A DNA stretch of 64,000 nt from Dechloromonas denitrificans (GCF_020510665.1 NZ_CP075187.1:1818501-1882500), one strand, 5' to 3'. Counted from the stretch's first letter, positions 9,819 through 18,458 are shown. The notes: generated by a model from the sequence alone, not told the origin. Numbers and translations: made by a program.

Positions 9819-10277
9819 ATGAAAACAGGAAATACCACAACTGCGTCATCACGCTGGCCGATCCGGGCGTTTTTGCTGGCCTGCCTGCTGGGCACCGGAA
9901 ACGCGATTGCCGATAGCGGCAAACTGGTCGTCGAGCTGGAGAATGTGCGTGATGACAGCGGCCAGATTCGTGCTTCCATCTACAGCGACCCGGAGAGCTT
10001 CAGGAAGGAAGATAAGGCATTGAAAATCGTCTCCCTGCCCGCTCGTGCAGGAAACATCACGCTCAACCTCGATGGCCTGGCCCCGGGCCGCTATGCGATG
10101 ATGGTTTATCATGACGCCAATAATGACCAGAAGCTCAATCTTCGCTTCGGCATGTTTCCGACAGAGGGTTACGGCTTGTCGAACAATCCGGTCGTCATGG
10201 GGCCACCCAAGTTTTCTGAGAGTGCGTTCGATCTCAAACCAGGTGAAAACCGGATTTCGATCAAGATCGCCTACTAA
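9819..10277 (+). CDS. DUF2141 domain-containing secreted protein
   Basis: 152 aa from the ATG at 9819, which has a GGA ten bases upstream; another ATG at 9798 lacks a ribosome site. An N-terminal signal peptide (hydrophobic FLLACLLGTG, cleavage probably after NAIADS) precedes a DUF2141 domain. That domain has the usual beta-sandwich marks: GQIRASIYSD, LDGLAPGRYAM, YHDANNDQKLN, EGYGLSNN and a GPPKFSESAF tail. It is predicted periplasmic or extracellular. Function of the family is unknown. It stands alone on the plus strand. Confidence 0.82.
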   Translation: MKTGNTTTASSRWPIRAFLLACLLGTGNAIADSGKLVVELENVRDDSGQIRASIYSDPESFRKEDKALKIVSLPARAGNITLNLDGLAPGRYAMMVYHDANNDQKLNLRFGMFPTEGYGLSNNPVVMGPPKFSESAFDLKPGENRISIKIAY

Positions 10278-10358
10278 GGCAGCGCGCCTTACAGCAACAG
10301 GCGTAATTCGCCATGCCCCAGCAAGCCATCAACTGATTAGTCAAAATCGCCGATCGCC

Positions 10359-10781
10359 TCAGACCGTCCCGGCACCTTCAGCAAGAGCCTTCAACCTGCT
10401 CAACGTGACAGGAAGACCTGAGTTCAACTGCCTGGACAACATCGGGCCCAGAACGAAGGACAGGAGACCCGAAAAAGTAACCCGGTGAACGACCTCGGTG
10501 ACACCGTCCACGGGTACAAGCTCATGCTCGAACAGCATCCGAAACAGCGGGATTTTCGATTCGACCGTAAAGCATTTGGCAGGCTCCACCTCGGTCAGAA
10601 GCATAGGAACTGTCATGCCCTTTGGCGGCGTGATACGACCCGTAGTACCAACGCGAAATGGCCCGTCAATAGACGCCTGCTTCGTGTCAGGGTCCCAGCT
10701 GTGCCAGTTCCGGACATCTTCATATACCCGGAAGATCGTTTCGGGCGATGCGGCGATTGCAATTCGATGTTCAACCTTCAT
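10359..10781 (-). CDS. SRPBCC family (START-like/polyketide cyclase-like) protein
   Basis: 140 aa. It has the SRPBCC helix-grip pattern: an EHRIAIAASPETIFRVYED first strand/helix, WHSWDPD, GPFRVGTTG, and a long C-terminal amphipathic helix. These small proteins bind hydrophobic ligands; no specific ligand can be read. I chose ATG 10781 rather than 10841 because the upstream 20 residues are not family-like and the upstream start lies inside a terminator hairpin. It is on the same strand as the VOC gene but probably separated from it by that terminator. Confidence 0.75.
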   Translation of the reverse strand: MKVEHRIAIAASPETIFRVYEDVRNWHSWDPDTKQASIDGPFRVGTTGRITPPKGMTVPMLLTEVEPAKCFTVESKIPLFRMLFEHELVPVDGVTEVVHRVTFSGLLSFVLGPMLSRQLNSGLPVTLSRLKALAEGAGTV

Positions 10782-10826
10782 TCCGGACTTTCGAAAAAGG
10801 AAATAGTGAATAGACCCGGAAATATC

Positions 10827-10857
10827 AACACACCAGGGCAAAGACGCCCTGTGTGTT
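10827..10857 (-). terminator. Terminator-like hairpin after the VOC gene
   Basis: Arms AACACACCAGGGC (10827-10839) and GCCCTGTGTGTT (10846-10857) pair with one bulged base around a six-base loop. This falls directly after the VOC gene stop on the minus strand. The T-run is weak, so its strength is uncertain. Confidence 0.5.
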
Positions 10858-10859
10858 AA

Positions 10860-11273
10860 TTACTCGGGCAAATGGCAAACCGCTTCAATGTTGTTGCCCT
10901 CTGGATCGATGACAAACGCACCATAGTAGTTTGCATGATAGTCAGGACGCAGACCTGGCGCGCCATTATCTTTTCCACCGGCGGCTATGGCCGCAGCGTA
11001 AAAGGCATCGACCTGTGCCCGATTTTTTGCACGCCACGCAAGGTGGCAACCGGATGTTGCAGCCGGGCCACCGTACGGTGAAGGCCCGTCGATAAACCAC
11101 ACATCCGCCTTCTTGCCATCAGGCTCGGATGAATCCGGATAGGCCAGCCCCACCATGTTTGAGCCGTAATTTCCTTCGAAGCATACGCTGTAGCCCAGAG
11201 GAGCCAAGGCCGCGCTGTAAAACGCCTTGGCCCGGGAAATATCAGTCACGCGAAATGTCATGTGGTCGAGCAT
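10860..11273 (-). CDS. VOC family (glyoxalase/dioxygenase superfamily) protein
   Basis: 137 aa. It starts MLDHMTFRVTDISRAKAFY, the canonical first beta-alpha unit of vicinal-oxygen-chelate proteins with the metal-ligand His in the first strand. It ends with the second metal-binding strand FVIDPEGNNIEAVCH. The middle GGPAATSGCHLAWRA supplies the third ligand region. Substrate cannot be assigned; many relatives are lactoylglutathione-lyase-like or resistance-like. I chose ATG 11273 over 11315 because the family begins within a few residues of the first strand. Confidence 0.85.
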   Translation of the reverse strand: MLDHMTFRVTDISRAKAFYSAALAPLGYSVCFEGNYGSNMVGLAYPDSSEPDGKKADVWFIDGPSPYGGPAATSGCHLAWRAKNRAQVDAFYAAAIAAGGKDNGAPGLRPDYHANYYGAFVIDPEGNNIEAVCHLPE

Positions 11274-11284
11274 GCGAAGAATCC

Positions 11285-11913
11285 TAGAGTTGGTTTGGCG
11301 TGCAAGAAAGCACACCGGATAACTGTATATTTATACAGCCTTCATTGCAAGTAAGCTATGCGCCCGAATTGACCAGGCCAGGCCGCCACAGCAAGGCATT
11401 ACTCGATGACATGACCGCCGCCTTGTTGAAACACGAAGTACTTCCCTGTCCGGACAAGGTGAAGCGTATTTTGCTTCCACCACGCCACGGTTTCAGGATG
11501 CAATGCTTCAAGCGCCTGAATTGCGGCAAGGGATTCGACCATGTAGCCAGACTCCCGCACAATTTTTCCAGTCAGCCAAGCGAGCAAACCAGAGATCACG
11601 TTGCGAGAGCTGGAGAGAACGCCGGTTGTTGGATTGACCAGCCCGCGCAGAATGGCTGCAGTGTGCCCAATCCGGCCAGTCGAGCTTCTCCGAAGCAGCC
11701 ATTCAGCCAAATCTCAACTTTTCAAACTGGCTTACCGCAAAGCGGCCATTGGCGGACTCACACTACCGGCCAGGAGCGGCCGCAGTACCCCCAAAAAATC
11801 GAGTAGCGCGAACGGCAGGTAACAAATTAAACACCCGCCGCTCGGCCCGATCCTCGGCCATAGGGTTGGAGGCGATTGAGCAACAACTGCACACTCCATT
11901 ACGGATGTTCAAT
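11285..11913. other. Low-coding accessory stretch between VOC gene and IS element
   Basis: About 630 bp with no recognisable intact gene. One minus-strand reading frame (11399-11710) is listed separately with low confidence. The part at 11745-11785 (AAAGCGGCCATTGG ... GGCCAGGAGCGGCC) resembles degenerate GC-rich words seen again near 22,550, 24,550, 53,575 and 54,450. It looks like eroded intergenic or recombination debris at the edge of the island. Confidence 0.45.
11399..11710 (-). CDS. Hypothetical protein (doubtful)
   Basis: A 103-codon frame from a TTG start with a stop immediately upstream. The central part (VESLAAIQALEALHPETVAWWKQN) looks protein-like, with an amphipathic helix, but I recognise no family and see no good ribosome-binding site. 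It may be a remnant of a gene damaged when the island was assembled. Competing frames on the other strand are no better. Confidence 0.25.
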   Translation of the reverse strand: MAEWLLRRSSTGRIGHTAAILRGLVNPTTGVLSSSRNVISGLLAWLTGKIVRESGYMVESLAAIQALEALHPETVAWWKQNTLHLVRTGKYFVFQQGGGHVIE

Positions 11914-13023
11914 TATTAACCCGGCAATCCAATAGGTTCATTAGGCAGCATATTGGATTTTCCGATGTCTAAAATAGGACATAACCCGTTTTGGACGATT
12001 CTGTATTTTCATCATTGCGCCTCGCACCTTTGATTCCAGTTCATCCCGATTCTTGGCTGGTTTCCCACCATGAACCAATGCCTTCAAGTCACAGTTAAGA
12101 TATTCGTCCGGATTGAGTTCTGGAGAATAGGCGGGCAAAAAGAACACCTCAATGTGTTCGCTGTGCTTTTTCAGCCAGTCCCGAACCTTGTTGCTGTGAT
12201 GCACTCGCAGGTTGTCCAGAATCAAAAACACCTTGCGCCCGGCCTCCCGAACCAGGCGTGCCAGGAATCGAATCAGCACCGGGGCCGTCATCGTTTCCTG
12301 GTAGAGCATGAAGCGAACTTTCCCCTGATTGGTGACCGTCGAGATCATGTTCGTGGCGAATCGACTCCCGGGCATTCGTTGAACAGGCGTCTTCCCTGCC
12401 GGCGCATAGCTTCGACCGTGCTGGCAATCGCTACGGATGCCCGTTTCATCGCCCCAGTGAATCTCTGCCCCTTCTTCCTTGGCGCGCTGCGCAATGCCTG
12501 GGTAGCTCTCCTTGAGCCAGGCATCCACCAATTCAGGTTTCTGCTCGTACGCCTTCTTCAGTGGCTTCTGCGGCGTAAAACCCCAGCGCTTGAGATACTC
12601 ACCCACCGTCCGAATCGGCATGTCGACCTTGAAACGACGATAGATCAACTCCTGAACGGCGGCTCGTGTCCACAGCGCAAATGACAGCTTGAGTTGGTCA
12701 GGCATCTTCTCACTGATCAACTGCTGTACCACCCACTCCTGTTCCACACTCAGCGTGCGTCGCTCGCCCACCTCGGTGCCACGCTTGCCACCCTCTACCG
12801 CCGACTTGAGACCTTCTGCCTGATAACGCGACCACCAGTATTGGACCGTACGGGGATGCACCCCGACCGTTTCTCCAATTTCGGCAAATTCGCGTCCGTT
12901 CATTCGCATCCGAAGCGCTATCTTGCGCTTCTCCTTCTGTTGCTCTGGCTTGAGCTTGCGGGCATCTTCTTTGTTCATGTCAATATCATAACACAAACGC
13001 CCTATCAATTTGCCGGGTTAATA
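11914..13023 (-). mobile_element. IS630-family insertion sequence, apparently intact
   Basis: The ends carry inverted copies of TATTAACCCGGCAA (left 11914-11927; right, as its complement, 13010-13023). The outer TA on each side fits the TA target duplication of the IS630/Tc1-mariner group, leaving an element of about 1.1 kb. A single transposase gene fills it. No interrupted gene can be recognised when the flanks are joined. Confidence 0.85.
11941..12978 (-). CDS. IS630 family transposase
   Basis: 345 aa from ATG 12978 (MNKEDARKL). An N-terminal winged helix-turn-helix pair includes EFAEIGETVGVHPRTVQYWW. A linker with RTVGEYLKRWGFTPQKP follows. The catalytic DDE domain shows the three acids as HWGDETG, LILDNLRVHH and YSPELNPDEYLN, giving the D-D-E set typical of IS630/Tc1-mariner. 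It cuts and pastes the element at TA dinucleotides. Reading frame, length and catalytic residues are all intact, so it may be active. A TTG at 13008 could add ten residues but lies close to the terminal repeat. Confidence 0.93.
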   Translation of the reverse strand: MNKEDARKLKPEQQKEKRKIALRMRMNGREFAEIGETVGVHPRTVQYWWSRYQAEGLKSAVEGGKRGTEVGERRTLSVEQEWVVQQLISEKMPDQLKLSFALWTRAAVQELIYRRFKVDMPIRTVGEYLKRWGFTPQKPLKKAYEQKPELVDAWLKESYPGIAQRAKEEGAEIHWGDETGIRSDCQHGRSYAPAGKTPVQRMPGSRFATNMISTVTNQGKVRFMLYQETMTAPVLIRFLARLVREAGRKVFLILDNLRVHHSNKVRDWLKKHSEHIEVFFLPAYSPELNPDEYLNCDLKALVHGGKPAKNRDELESKVRGAMMKIQNRPKRVMSYFRHRKIQYAA

Positions 13024-13152
13024 CAACCAACTCCCGGCATGCCGCTTGGATCTGCACTCGTAAGTATCTCAGGGGAACGCATTTGCGATCCCGAACGAGA
13101 TGAAATGAGGACTTGGCTCTACCCGGTATTTCCTGAAAACATTGAGGCTAAC

Positions 13153-13533
13153 TCAACGAAGAGTATTCCTGCCGCCAGCGCTCCCGGTTGATTGACAGTG
13201 CACACAAAATTCACTGGCGTTACCGGTAAGTTCGCAAGTGGCACCGGCCCTCTGTTGGGCAAGTTCAATCAACTTCTCAGTATTTGCATCTCGGTAGTTC
13301 AGATGAACGCGCAGGATACCGAATTTTGACTTGACCTGAACGACCTCGAGATTCAGGGTGGGATGCGCTGCCTGATAATTGCTGAGTTCTTGGCTCAAGT
13401 CATACAACACCTGATACCAGCCGTCGCCACACTCGAAGCCCCAGCACATAGAGCTTTCAGATGGTGGCTTGTGGCGGCCACGATATAACTGCGGGAATGC
13501 TGCATAGAGGTTTTCAGTAAGGCGGGTTTGCAT
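13153..13533 (-). CDS. Hypothetical protein with CWGFECGDGWYQ motif
   Basis: 126 aa. Motifs MCWGFECGDGWYQVLYDL, VVQVKSKFGILRVHL and a late Cys pair CELTG...CVHC match a small family often seen in phages and accessory regions (a 'GDGW' segment followed by 'VKxKFGxLR' and a C-terminal cysteine cluster). No function is known. The C-terminal cysteines could bind zinc. It is on the same strand as the truncated DUF262 gene with an 11-bp gap, and next to the insertion sequence, so it belongs to the island cargo. Confidence 0.6.
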   Translation of the reverse strand: MQTRLTENLYAAFPQLYRGRHKPPSESSMCWGFECGDGWYQVLYDLSQELSNYQAAHPTLNLEVVQVKSKFGILRVHLNYRDANTEKLIELAQQRAGATCELTGNASEFCVHCQSTGSAGGRNTLR

Positions 13534-13544
13534 TCACTCTTTAC

Positions 13545-14294
13545 TCATAGCGAACTCGACGCGCCATCGTAGATGAGCTTTATAACGATCTGGTTTGTCG
13601 GGGCCATTGCTGATTCGATAATTTGGGTCGGAAAATAGTCACGCCTGCGGCTATTCTGTACTGCCAAAATGGAAATAGAAGATTTCAAGGTTGGTGTGGA
13701 CATTACGATCAGGAAGCAACGTTTCATCAGAAACGAGCCGAAGGCCCAAAGCTTATCGGCGTCATTCCCGAAGGACTTTCTGAGCCTTTCCCTCAACACT
13801 CTTGCGCAGCCCTGAATATTGATTCTGGATTCACTCTTGAGATCTGCCGGGGTATAACTCAGGAGAAGATCGAGTTGGGCAGCCTGAACATGATCGGCAA
13901 AGAATGAACGATCATGCTCTTGTAACCGAAGGCGTGGCTTAGGTACTTGGCTAGCGCAGGCTGGTTGGCAGATGTAATTCTGAAATTCAGCATGCTGTTC
14001 GCCCGAAAATTCTTCAGCCAGAACGGCTAGAAAGATAGTCAGGGTGGTTAATCGTTGTTGACCATCAAGCACATCGGCATCGGGGTACCAATCCGATTTG
14101 ATCAGCACAATGCTGCCCAAAAAATAGATATCTTCCTGCCCACGTAGAAAGGCATCATAAAGATCGTCAAATAGCCGGGATACCTTTCCCTCATCCCAGG
14201 TATAGAGCGGCTGATAGCAGGGGATGTTGAAAGAGAACTCCGAACTGAATATTTTTTCTAACGGATATTCTGCACTACTGATTTTTTTGCTCAT
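13545..14294 (-). pseudogene. DUF262 (GmrS-like) protein, truncated
   Basis: 249 aa. The N-terminus is a clear DUF262 domain: FNIPCYQPLYTWDEGKVSRLFDDL, YFLGSIVLI, and the signature VLDGQQRLTTL (DGQQR near residue 79). Relatives continue for 300-500 residues with a helical part and usually a DUF1524/HNH nuclease domain. Here the sequence reaches the segment corresponding to 'NxRGxDLxxTDII' (ILAVQNSRRRDYFPTQII) and then stops after 25 unrelated residues. It is therefore either a remnant or a minimal form. The start has a good CAGGAA ribosome site. A 3' deletion during island rearrangement is the likely cause. Confidence 0.7.
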
Positions 14295-14393
14295 TTTAGT
14301 TCCTGACCACTCATGAAACCACCAGGCTCCAGTGATGACCTATGTTGGGCATTTAATTGCTCCCCACTTTGCTTACAGGCGATAGTTCCACGC

Positions 14394-15632
14394 TCATAGC
14401 ACACGTATCGCACCTTCTGCCGATACCCCATCCGCCAAAATAGTGACCCGATACTCGTCTGCAAAATTTTGGTTATACGTCGCACCGAAGGTGATGAGTT
14501 GCCCATGATCCACATGGCCGATGGGGGCTCTGATAGTATTCAAGATGCCATTTACATCTTTTATCTTCATGCGCTTTCCAGAAGGCCCCTCTATTGAGAC
14601 AAAAATGCTTGATGCGGAACGCAGACGTTGCATTCCAAGCAAGGGGTGAGAGATCGCGGTAAGCGCAGCCTTTTCTGCGGCATTCACCCCGACGGCGTGA
14701 CCGTATCCCAGCGCCACATGGCCGTCGCTGGACAAAGCATCCTCGATGCTTTCAAGATCGACCGTGACCAATCCAGGTTCAAAAAGTGGTGAAGTCACAC
14801 CTCGATAGATCTGCTCAAAAGTTGTAGCTGGAATGGATTTAAGGAAATCATCGCGTCTAAATGCATTGGTCATTCGTACCTCAAGGCCCCCTGTCGGCCA
14901 AACCATGCTGCCCTGTGTTGCTACCTCATAAGCGGTCATCGCCCGATCCATTCTGGGTGAAAGCAAACCGGTGCGTCGTGCTGACTGAGCTAACGCTTCA
15001 CTAGAGATAGGAACGACTGCATTCGCGATGCCCTTTAGCGCAGACATTCCGGCCAGGGAAACTTGCCGGCGAAATTTTTCTTGATAGTGAAATAGCGTGA
15101 TGGCGGCACAAATGCTCGTGATCCCTTTATTCCTCAAAACCTCAGCAACAATGGGGGCAACTATAGTGCCGGCATAAGACCCCATCTTCACGACAATAAA
15201 TGCCAGGTCGAGATTGGCAACAGCTTCTGCAATTTCATCCTTCAAGTAACTAACATAATGCTCCCGAAACTTCGAGGGCATAGTTTTACCACCGTACATA
15301 TCAGACAGTGAGTTACTGACGAGAATCTTTCGATTCGCCTCAACGCGATCTAATTCCAAGGGGAAATTGTCGATAGCGATTGAGCGATCTAGGTGAGGAA
15401 GCCTTCCGTACAGACTCGTGAGCACCTCTCCACCGGGGCTACCAACTGCAATCACCCCGATTCGGGGCGCCCTGCAAGAACAATCGTTATTAAATATGTT
15501 TTCAGGTCGACCAAGTAGCTCGGCGCTTTTCGGTAGCATGCCTGAAAACATTGCTCCTGCAAATCCCGTGGTGGGCAGAATCGAAGATGCAGCTAAAGCT
15601 GACAGAGTTTGCACAAATTGGCGCCGGTCCAT
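14394..15632 (-). CDS. Divergent FtsZ/tubulin-fold protein with Tat-like signal peptide
   Basis: 412 aa. Residues 1-27 form a twin-arginine-like leader: M-D-R-R-Q-F, a hydrophobic stretch, then A-G-A. Residues 56-405 follow FtsZ from end to end. IGVIAVGSPGGEV replaces the N-terminal glycine-rich loop. FIVVKMGSYAGTIVAPIVAEV (near 145-165) aligns exactly with the tubulin G-box segment, but GGGTGTG is replaced by GSYAGTI. TVDLESIEDAL (290-300) aligns with the T7 loop NVDFAD, with the catalytic Asp replaced by Ser. The FtsZ C-terminal domain is evident from HAVGVNAAEKAALTAISHPLL, ILNTIRAP and DEYRVTILADG. GTP hydrolysis is therefore doubtful. FtsZ-like families confined to Proteobacteria are known but uncharacterised. 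Neighbours are accessory DUF262 genes. Confidence 0.8.
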   Translation of the reverse strand: MDRRQFVQTLSALAASSILPTTGFAGAMFSGMLPKSAELLGRPENIFNNDCSCRAPRIGVIAVGSPGGEVLTSLYGRLPHLDRSIAIDNFPLELDRVEANRKILVSNSLSDMYGGKTMPSKFREHYVSYLKDEIAEAVANLDLAFIVVKMGSYAGTIVAPIVAEVLRNKGITSICAAITLFHYQEKFRRQVSLAGMSALKGIANAVVPISSEALAQSARRTGLLSPRMDRAMTAYEVATQGSMVWPTGGLEVRMTNAFRRDDFLKSIPATTFEQIYRGVTSPLFEPGLVTVDLESIEDALSSDGHVALGYGHAVGVNAAEKAALTAISHPLLGMQRLRSASSIFVSIEGPSGKRMKIKDVNGILNTIRAPIGHVDHGQLITFGATYNQNFADEYRVTILADGVSAEGAIRVL

Positions 15633-15872
15633 GACATAGTTTCCATGAGGGATGACGGAAACAGTATCGACTGCGCTCCGACATAATGCGTCGCTGGTAT
15701 GAGCCCTTAAAGTATTGGGGTTTCAAGGCGTTGACTGCGATATTTCGCGGACGGCGCCTTGTTTGTACCTGCCATTCGCACACTAACCCGACCGCACGGC
15801 AACCAGATCGTCGATAATCCTCAAATAGCAGGAGCTAGTTTTTAATCAAACTAACCATGAACTAGAATATAG

Positions 15873-16232
15873 CTATCCGTTTGATCGGAAATTACCTTTC
15901 ACTCGATGTGCCCCGTTAAATATATCGATTTTTGGCATGGTTTTTTTTGGTTCTAATTTGCACGTTAGCCAGACGCCACCCAGATTTTCCGGGAGGCGTT
16001 TATTCTCGATATATAAATACTTCAGAGAGTGGATGACATCTGTAAACCACTCCCGATCTGTAATTACATATGAATAGAAATTAATGTGGCTAGGGAAGTC
16101 AGATCTATCAATTTTGTCATTGTTCTCAATGAACTCTTGCCAAAATATATTCGGCACAAGTAACGGATCTTTTCCTCTAGCTTGGCGCAGCTCATTTAAT
16201 TGAGTTTCATCTAAGTTTAGCTTGATAGACAT
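15873..16232 (-). CDS. Hypothetical 119-aa partner of the DUF262 protein
   Basis: 119 aa, acidic-to-neutral and soluble-looking, with no recognised domain. It starts on the base next to the stop codon of the 741-aa DUF262 gene, so the two are translationally linked. Segments such as SHINFYSYVITDREWFTDVI and LGGVWLTCKLEP look structured. The base composition is clearly more AT-rich than the housekeeping genes, as in its upstream neighbour, suggesting horizontal transfer. It may be a specificity, inhibitor or accessory subunit; that is inference from position only. Confidence 0.7.
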   Translation of the reverse strand: MSIKLNLDETQLNELRQARGKDPLLVPNIFWQEFIENNDKIDRSDFPSHINFYSYVITDREWFTDVIHSLKYLYIENKRLPENLGGVWLTCKLEPKKTMPKIDIFNGAHRVKGNFRSNG

Positions 16233-18458
16233 TTAGCTGTTCATCCATTTTCTGAAAATAAGTTCATCAAAATAACGCTTGTAAAGGTAGAAAGTTCGCT
16301 GTTCGACAGCATTCTGGAATGCCGCTGCGCGGTCTTCATCCCATACCCTTTTATTTTTCTCATCACGAGAACATTTTAGCCATTCGTGCGTGTGCGTCCC
16401 CGGAATCGCACTCCAGTTCAATAGCTCGCTCTGGGTGGCTGGCTCAAACTCTTGACCAACCCCATCGATCTGTTTCAGCTTCAGCTTCACATCAGGTGCT
16501 GTATCTCCATCGCTACGATTCTTGACGCTATCCCAGACCCGTAGATTGCCAATACTGTTACCAACACGCACAAGTGCTTCTTTGTTTTCACAAAACATTG
16601 TCAGGCTGGAAGGATTATTGCCTTCACCTGTCCAGCCATGCCAATGGTTAGACGGGCACAGGTGGTCATAGTCATAGGGTGTGTCATCTTCCCGCCCCGC
16701 GTACATCACACCAGTGAGCGTTGCTACATATTCACGTTGTAACCAAAGCAGGACAGTATGAGTATAGCTGTTGTTTTTATTCCACCAACGTGCATAAAAC
16801 GTCCGTGCACTTTTGTGACCCTCATTGTCAGTTTCATCAAAAAAACGGCCATGCCAACCACGCAATGGCTTTTTTGGATTTGAAGGAGAAATCGAATACA
16901 CCAAGTTTGCAACTTTTTCCAGTTCATCAGGACTGATCAGTGGAAACGCAACCTCCTCTTTAATTAAGAGATCAGCAATCGTTTTCCCAAGAAGATAATC
17001 TTTACTAACACTTTCCAATTTGGAAAATGCAATCCGGCTAGCATTTCCTGAATCTTTGACCCACATTATCCAGAACAAAACGAAACGGATAATTTCATCA
17101 CGGTTTATCTCGCAAGTCCCATTCACATCCTTGGTCATACGAATCCATCGTAATAAAACCTGAATCAATGGTCGCCCCAGCAATGGGAAAGCTAATCGGG
17201 GAAGTCCATTGGGATTCGTGTCCTTGTGGTAAAGCAAGATGCTTTCAAGCTCAGCGAAAGACTGTCCGAGTTCTTTTGAATCAATAAGACCAAAAAACTT
17301 CTGAATCAGTCCATCTCCACCAATTTTAAGCATGCGATGGAATTCCTGCTTATCTGGATTGGCGACATCCTTAGTTGCCTTTGTTTCAGCAACAGCCAAA
17401 CGTAAGGCGGTCATTACCAAATCTGTGTCAGTCAGAGTAGTTGAAATACTCCCAACACCATGAAGAGTTTCTACGAGTTCATATGTTTCCGGATAACGAT
17501 TTTTTATGACTGAGTAGGCATAATCGGCGGTGGACAAATCTGTTCCACCAGTTCCGATTCGCTTAAACAGAATTGCTAGTGGCGGTTCAAGCGAGTCGTC
17601 ATTGTTATTAATTATCTCGTCGCGGACCTTAATTAGCGGAATTTCGAGGATGAATAATTGATTTAGCGCGAATGAAAGCGATTCAACATACCCTATGGCT
17701 TGCATCTGCAATTTTTCGTCAAGAGCATCCCAAACGAGATATTCTTCCCAGGCAGACTTGTTTGACTCATTATTCAACAAGGGGCGCCATTTTTTAATCT
17801 TTTTAAGCTTCGAACAAACCTCCGCTTTCCATTTTTCTGAACAATTTATGCAAACCCACCTCTGAATCAACTCCTTCAGGTCAAGCGGTAAACTATGTCC
17901 ATTTACGTATGGACATGTTTTCAAAAAATCGAGCGGAGCTTTGTCTCCGTGTTCCGCCTCATATGCCAAGATGGCTTTTCGACGATCCGCCAGTGGTAAT
18001 TTGGTTGAAGGTGATTGCCGCTGAAAGCCAAATTTTTGGTTCTCGGTTGTCACTCGCATTCTGAAAACCTGACCTACATTTGCCTCATCAGCAAAGTCCA
18101 CCCAAAGCCGGCGATCCATCAGCACTTTTGACTGCCATGCAATTAGCATTGACAATGTGCGCTGTTGTCCATCTAGCAATGCATACCCAGGGCTCTTCAA
18201 TTCTTCCGCTTTTTCGTTTTTAATACCCATGCGCAAGACTTTGGTGCCAAGAGGAACGGAATTCAGCATAAAACTGCCGATCGGCATCCCTCGCAACAAG
18301 GTGTCCCAGAGATTGATAATTTGCTCCGGCTTCCACACCGAACCTCGTTGAATCATTGGCAAGACGATAGATACATTGTCATTGTTACCGCTGGCCCAAT
18401 CCAGCCATTCTGATAGCTTCACCACAGCCACATTTTTTGAACCCACGAACAAATTCAT
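16233..18458 (-). CDS. DUF262 domain protein with C-terminal HNH-like region (GmrSD-like)
   Basis: 741 aa. The N-terminal DUF262 domain shows IQRGSVWKPEQIINLWDTLL (37-56), GMPIGSF (58-63) and LLDGQQRTLSM with the NTP-binding/hydrolysis signature DGQQR at 96-100. The C-terminal 160 residues contain YDYDHLCPSNHW and NSIGNLRVWDSVKN, the His-Pro and Asn-Asn pattern of DUF1524/HNH nucleases. This two-domain arrangement is that of single-chain GmrSD type IV restriction enzymes, which cut modified phage DNA. It overlaps the WYL regulator by four bases (ATGA) and abuts the 119-aa gene. It is AT-rich, indicating acquisition. Confidence 0.82.
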   Translation of the reverse strand: MNLFVGSKNVAVVKLSEWLDWASGNNDNVSIVLPMIQRGSVWKPEQIINLWDTLLRGMPIGSFMLNSVPLGTKVLRMGIKNEKAEELKSPGYALLDGQQRTLSMLIAWQSKVLMDRRLWVDFADEANVGQVFRMRVTTENQKFGFQRQSPSTKLPLADRRKAILAYEAEHGDKAPLDFLKTCPYVNGHSLPLDLKELIQRWVCINCSEKWKAEVCSKLKKIKKWRPLLNNESNKSAWEEYLVWDALDEKLQMQAIGYVESLSFALNQLFILEIPLIKVRDEIINNNDDSLEPPLAILFKRIGTGGTDLSTADYAYSVIKNRYPETYELVETLHGVGSISTTLTDTDLVMTALRLAVAETKATKDVANPDKQEFHRMLKIGGDGLIQKFFGLIDSKELGQSFAELESILLYHKDTNPNGLPRLAFPLLGRPLIQVLLRWIRMTKDVNGTCEINRDEIIRFVLFWIMWVKDSGNASRIAFSKLESVSKDYLLGKTIADLLIKEEVAFPLISPDELEKVANLVYSISPSNPKKPLRGWHGRFFDETDNEGHKSARTFYARWWNKNNSYTHTVLLWLQREYVATLTGVMYAGREDDTPYDYDHLCPSNHWHGWTGEGNNPSSLTMFCENKEALVRVGNSIGNLRVWDSVKNRSDGDTAPDVKLKLKQIDGVGQEFEPATQSELLNWSAIPGTHTHEWLKCSRDEKNKRVWDEDRAAAFQNAVEQRTFYLYKRYFDELIFRKWMNS

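Noticed and set aside
11300..11806. 168-codon plus-strand frame beside the VOC gene
   Set aside because: Composition is irregular, with no domain and no ribosome site; overlaps another weak frame on the opposite strand.
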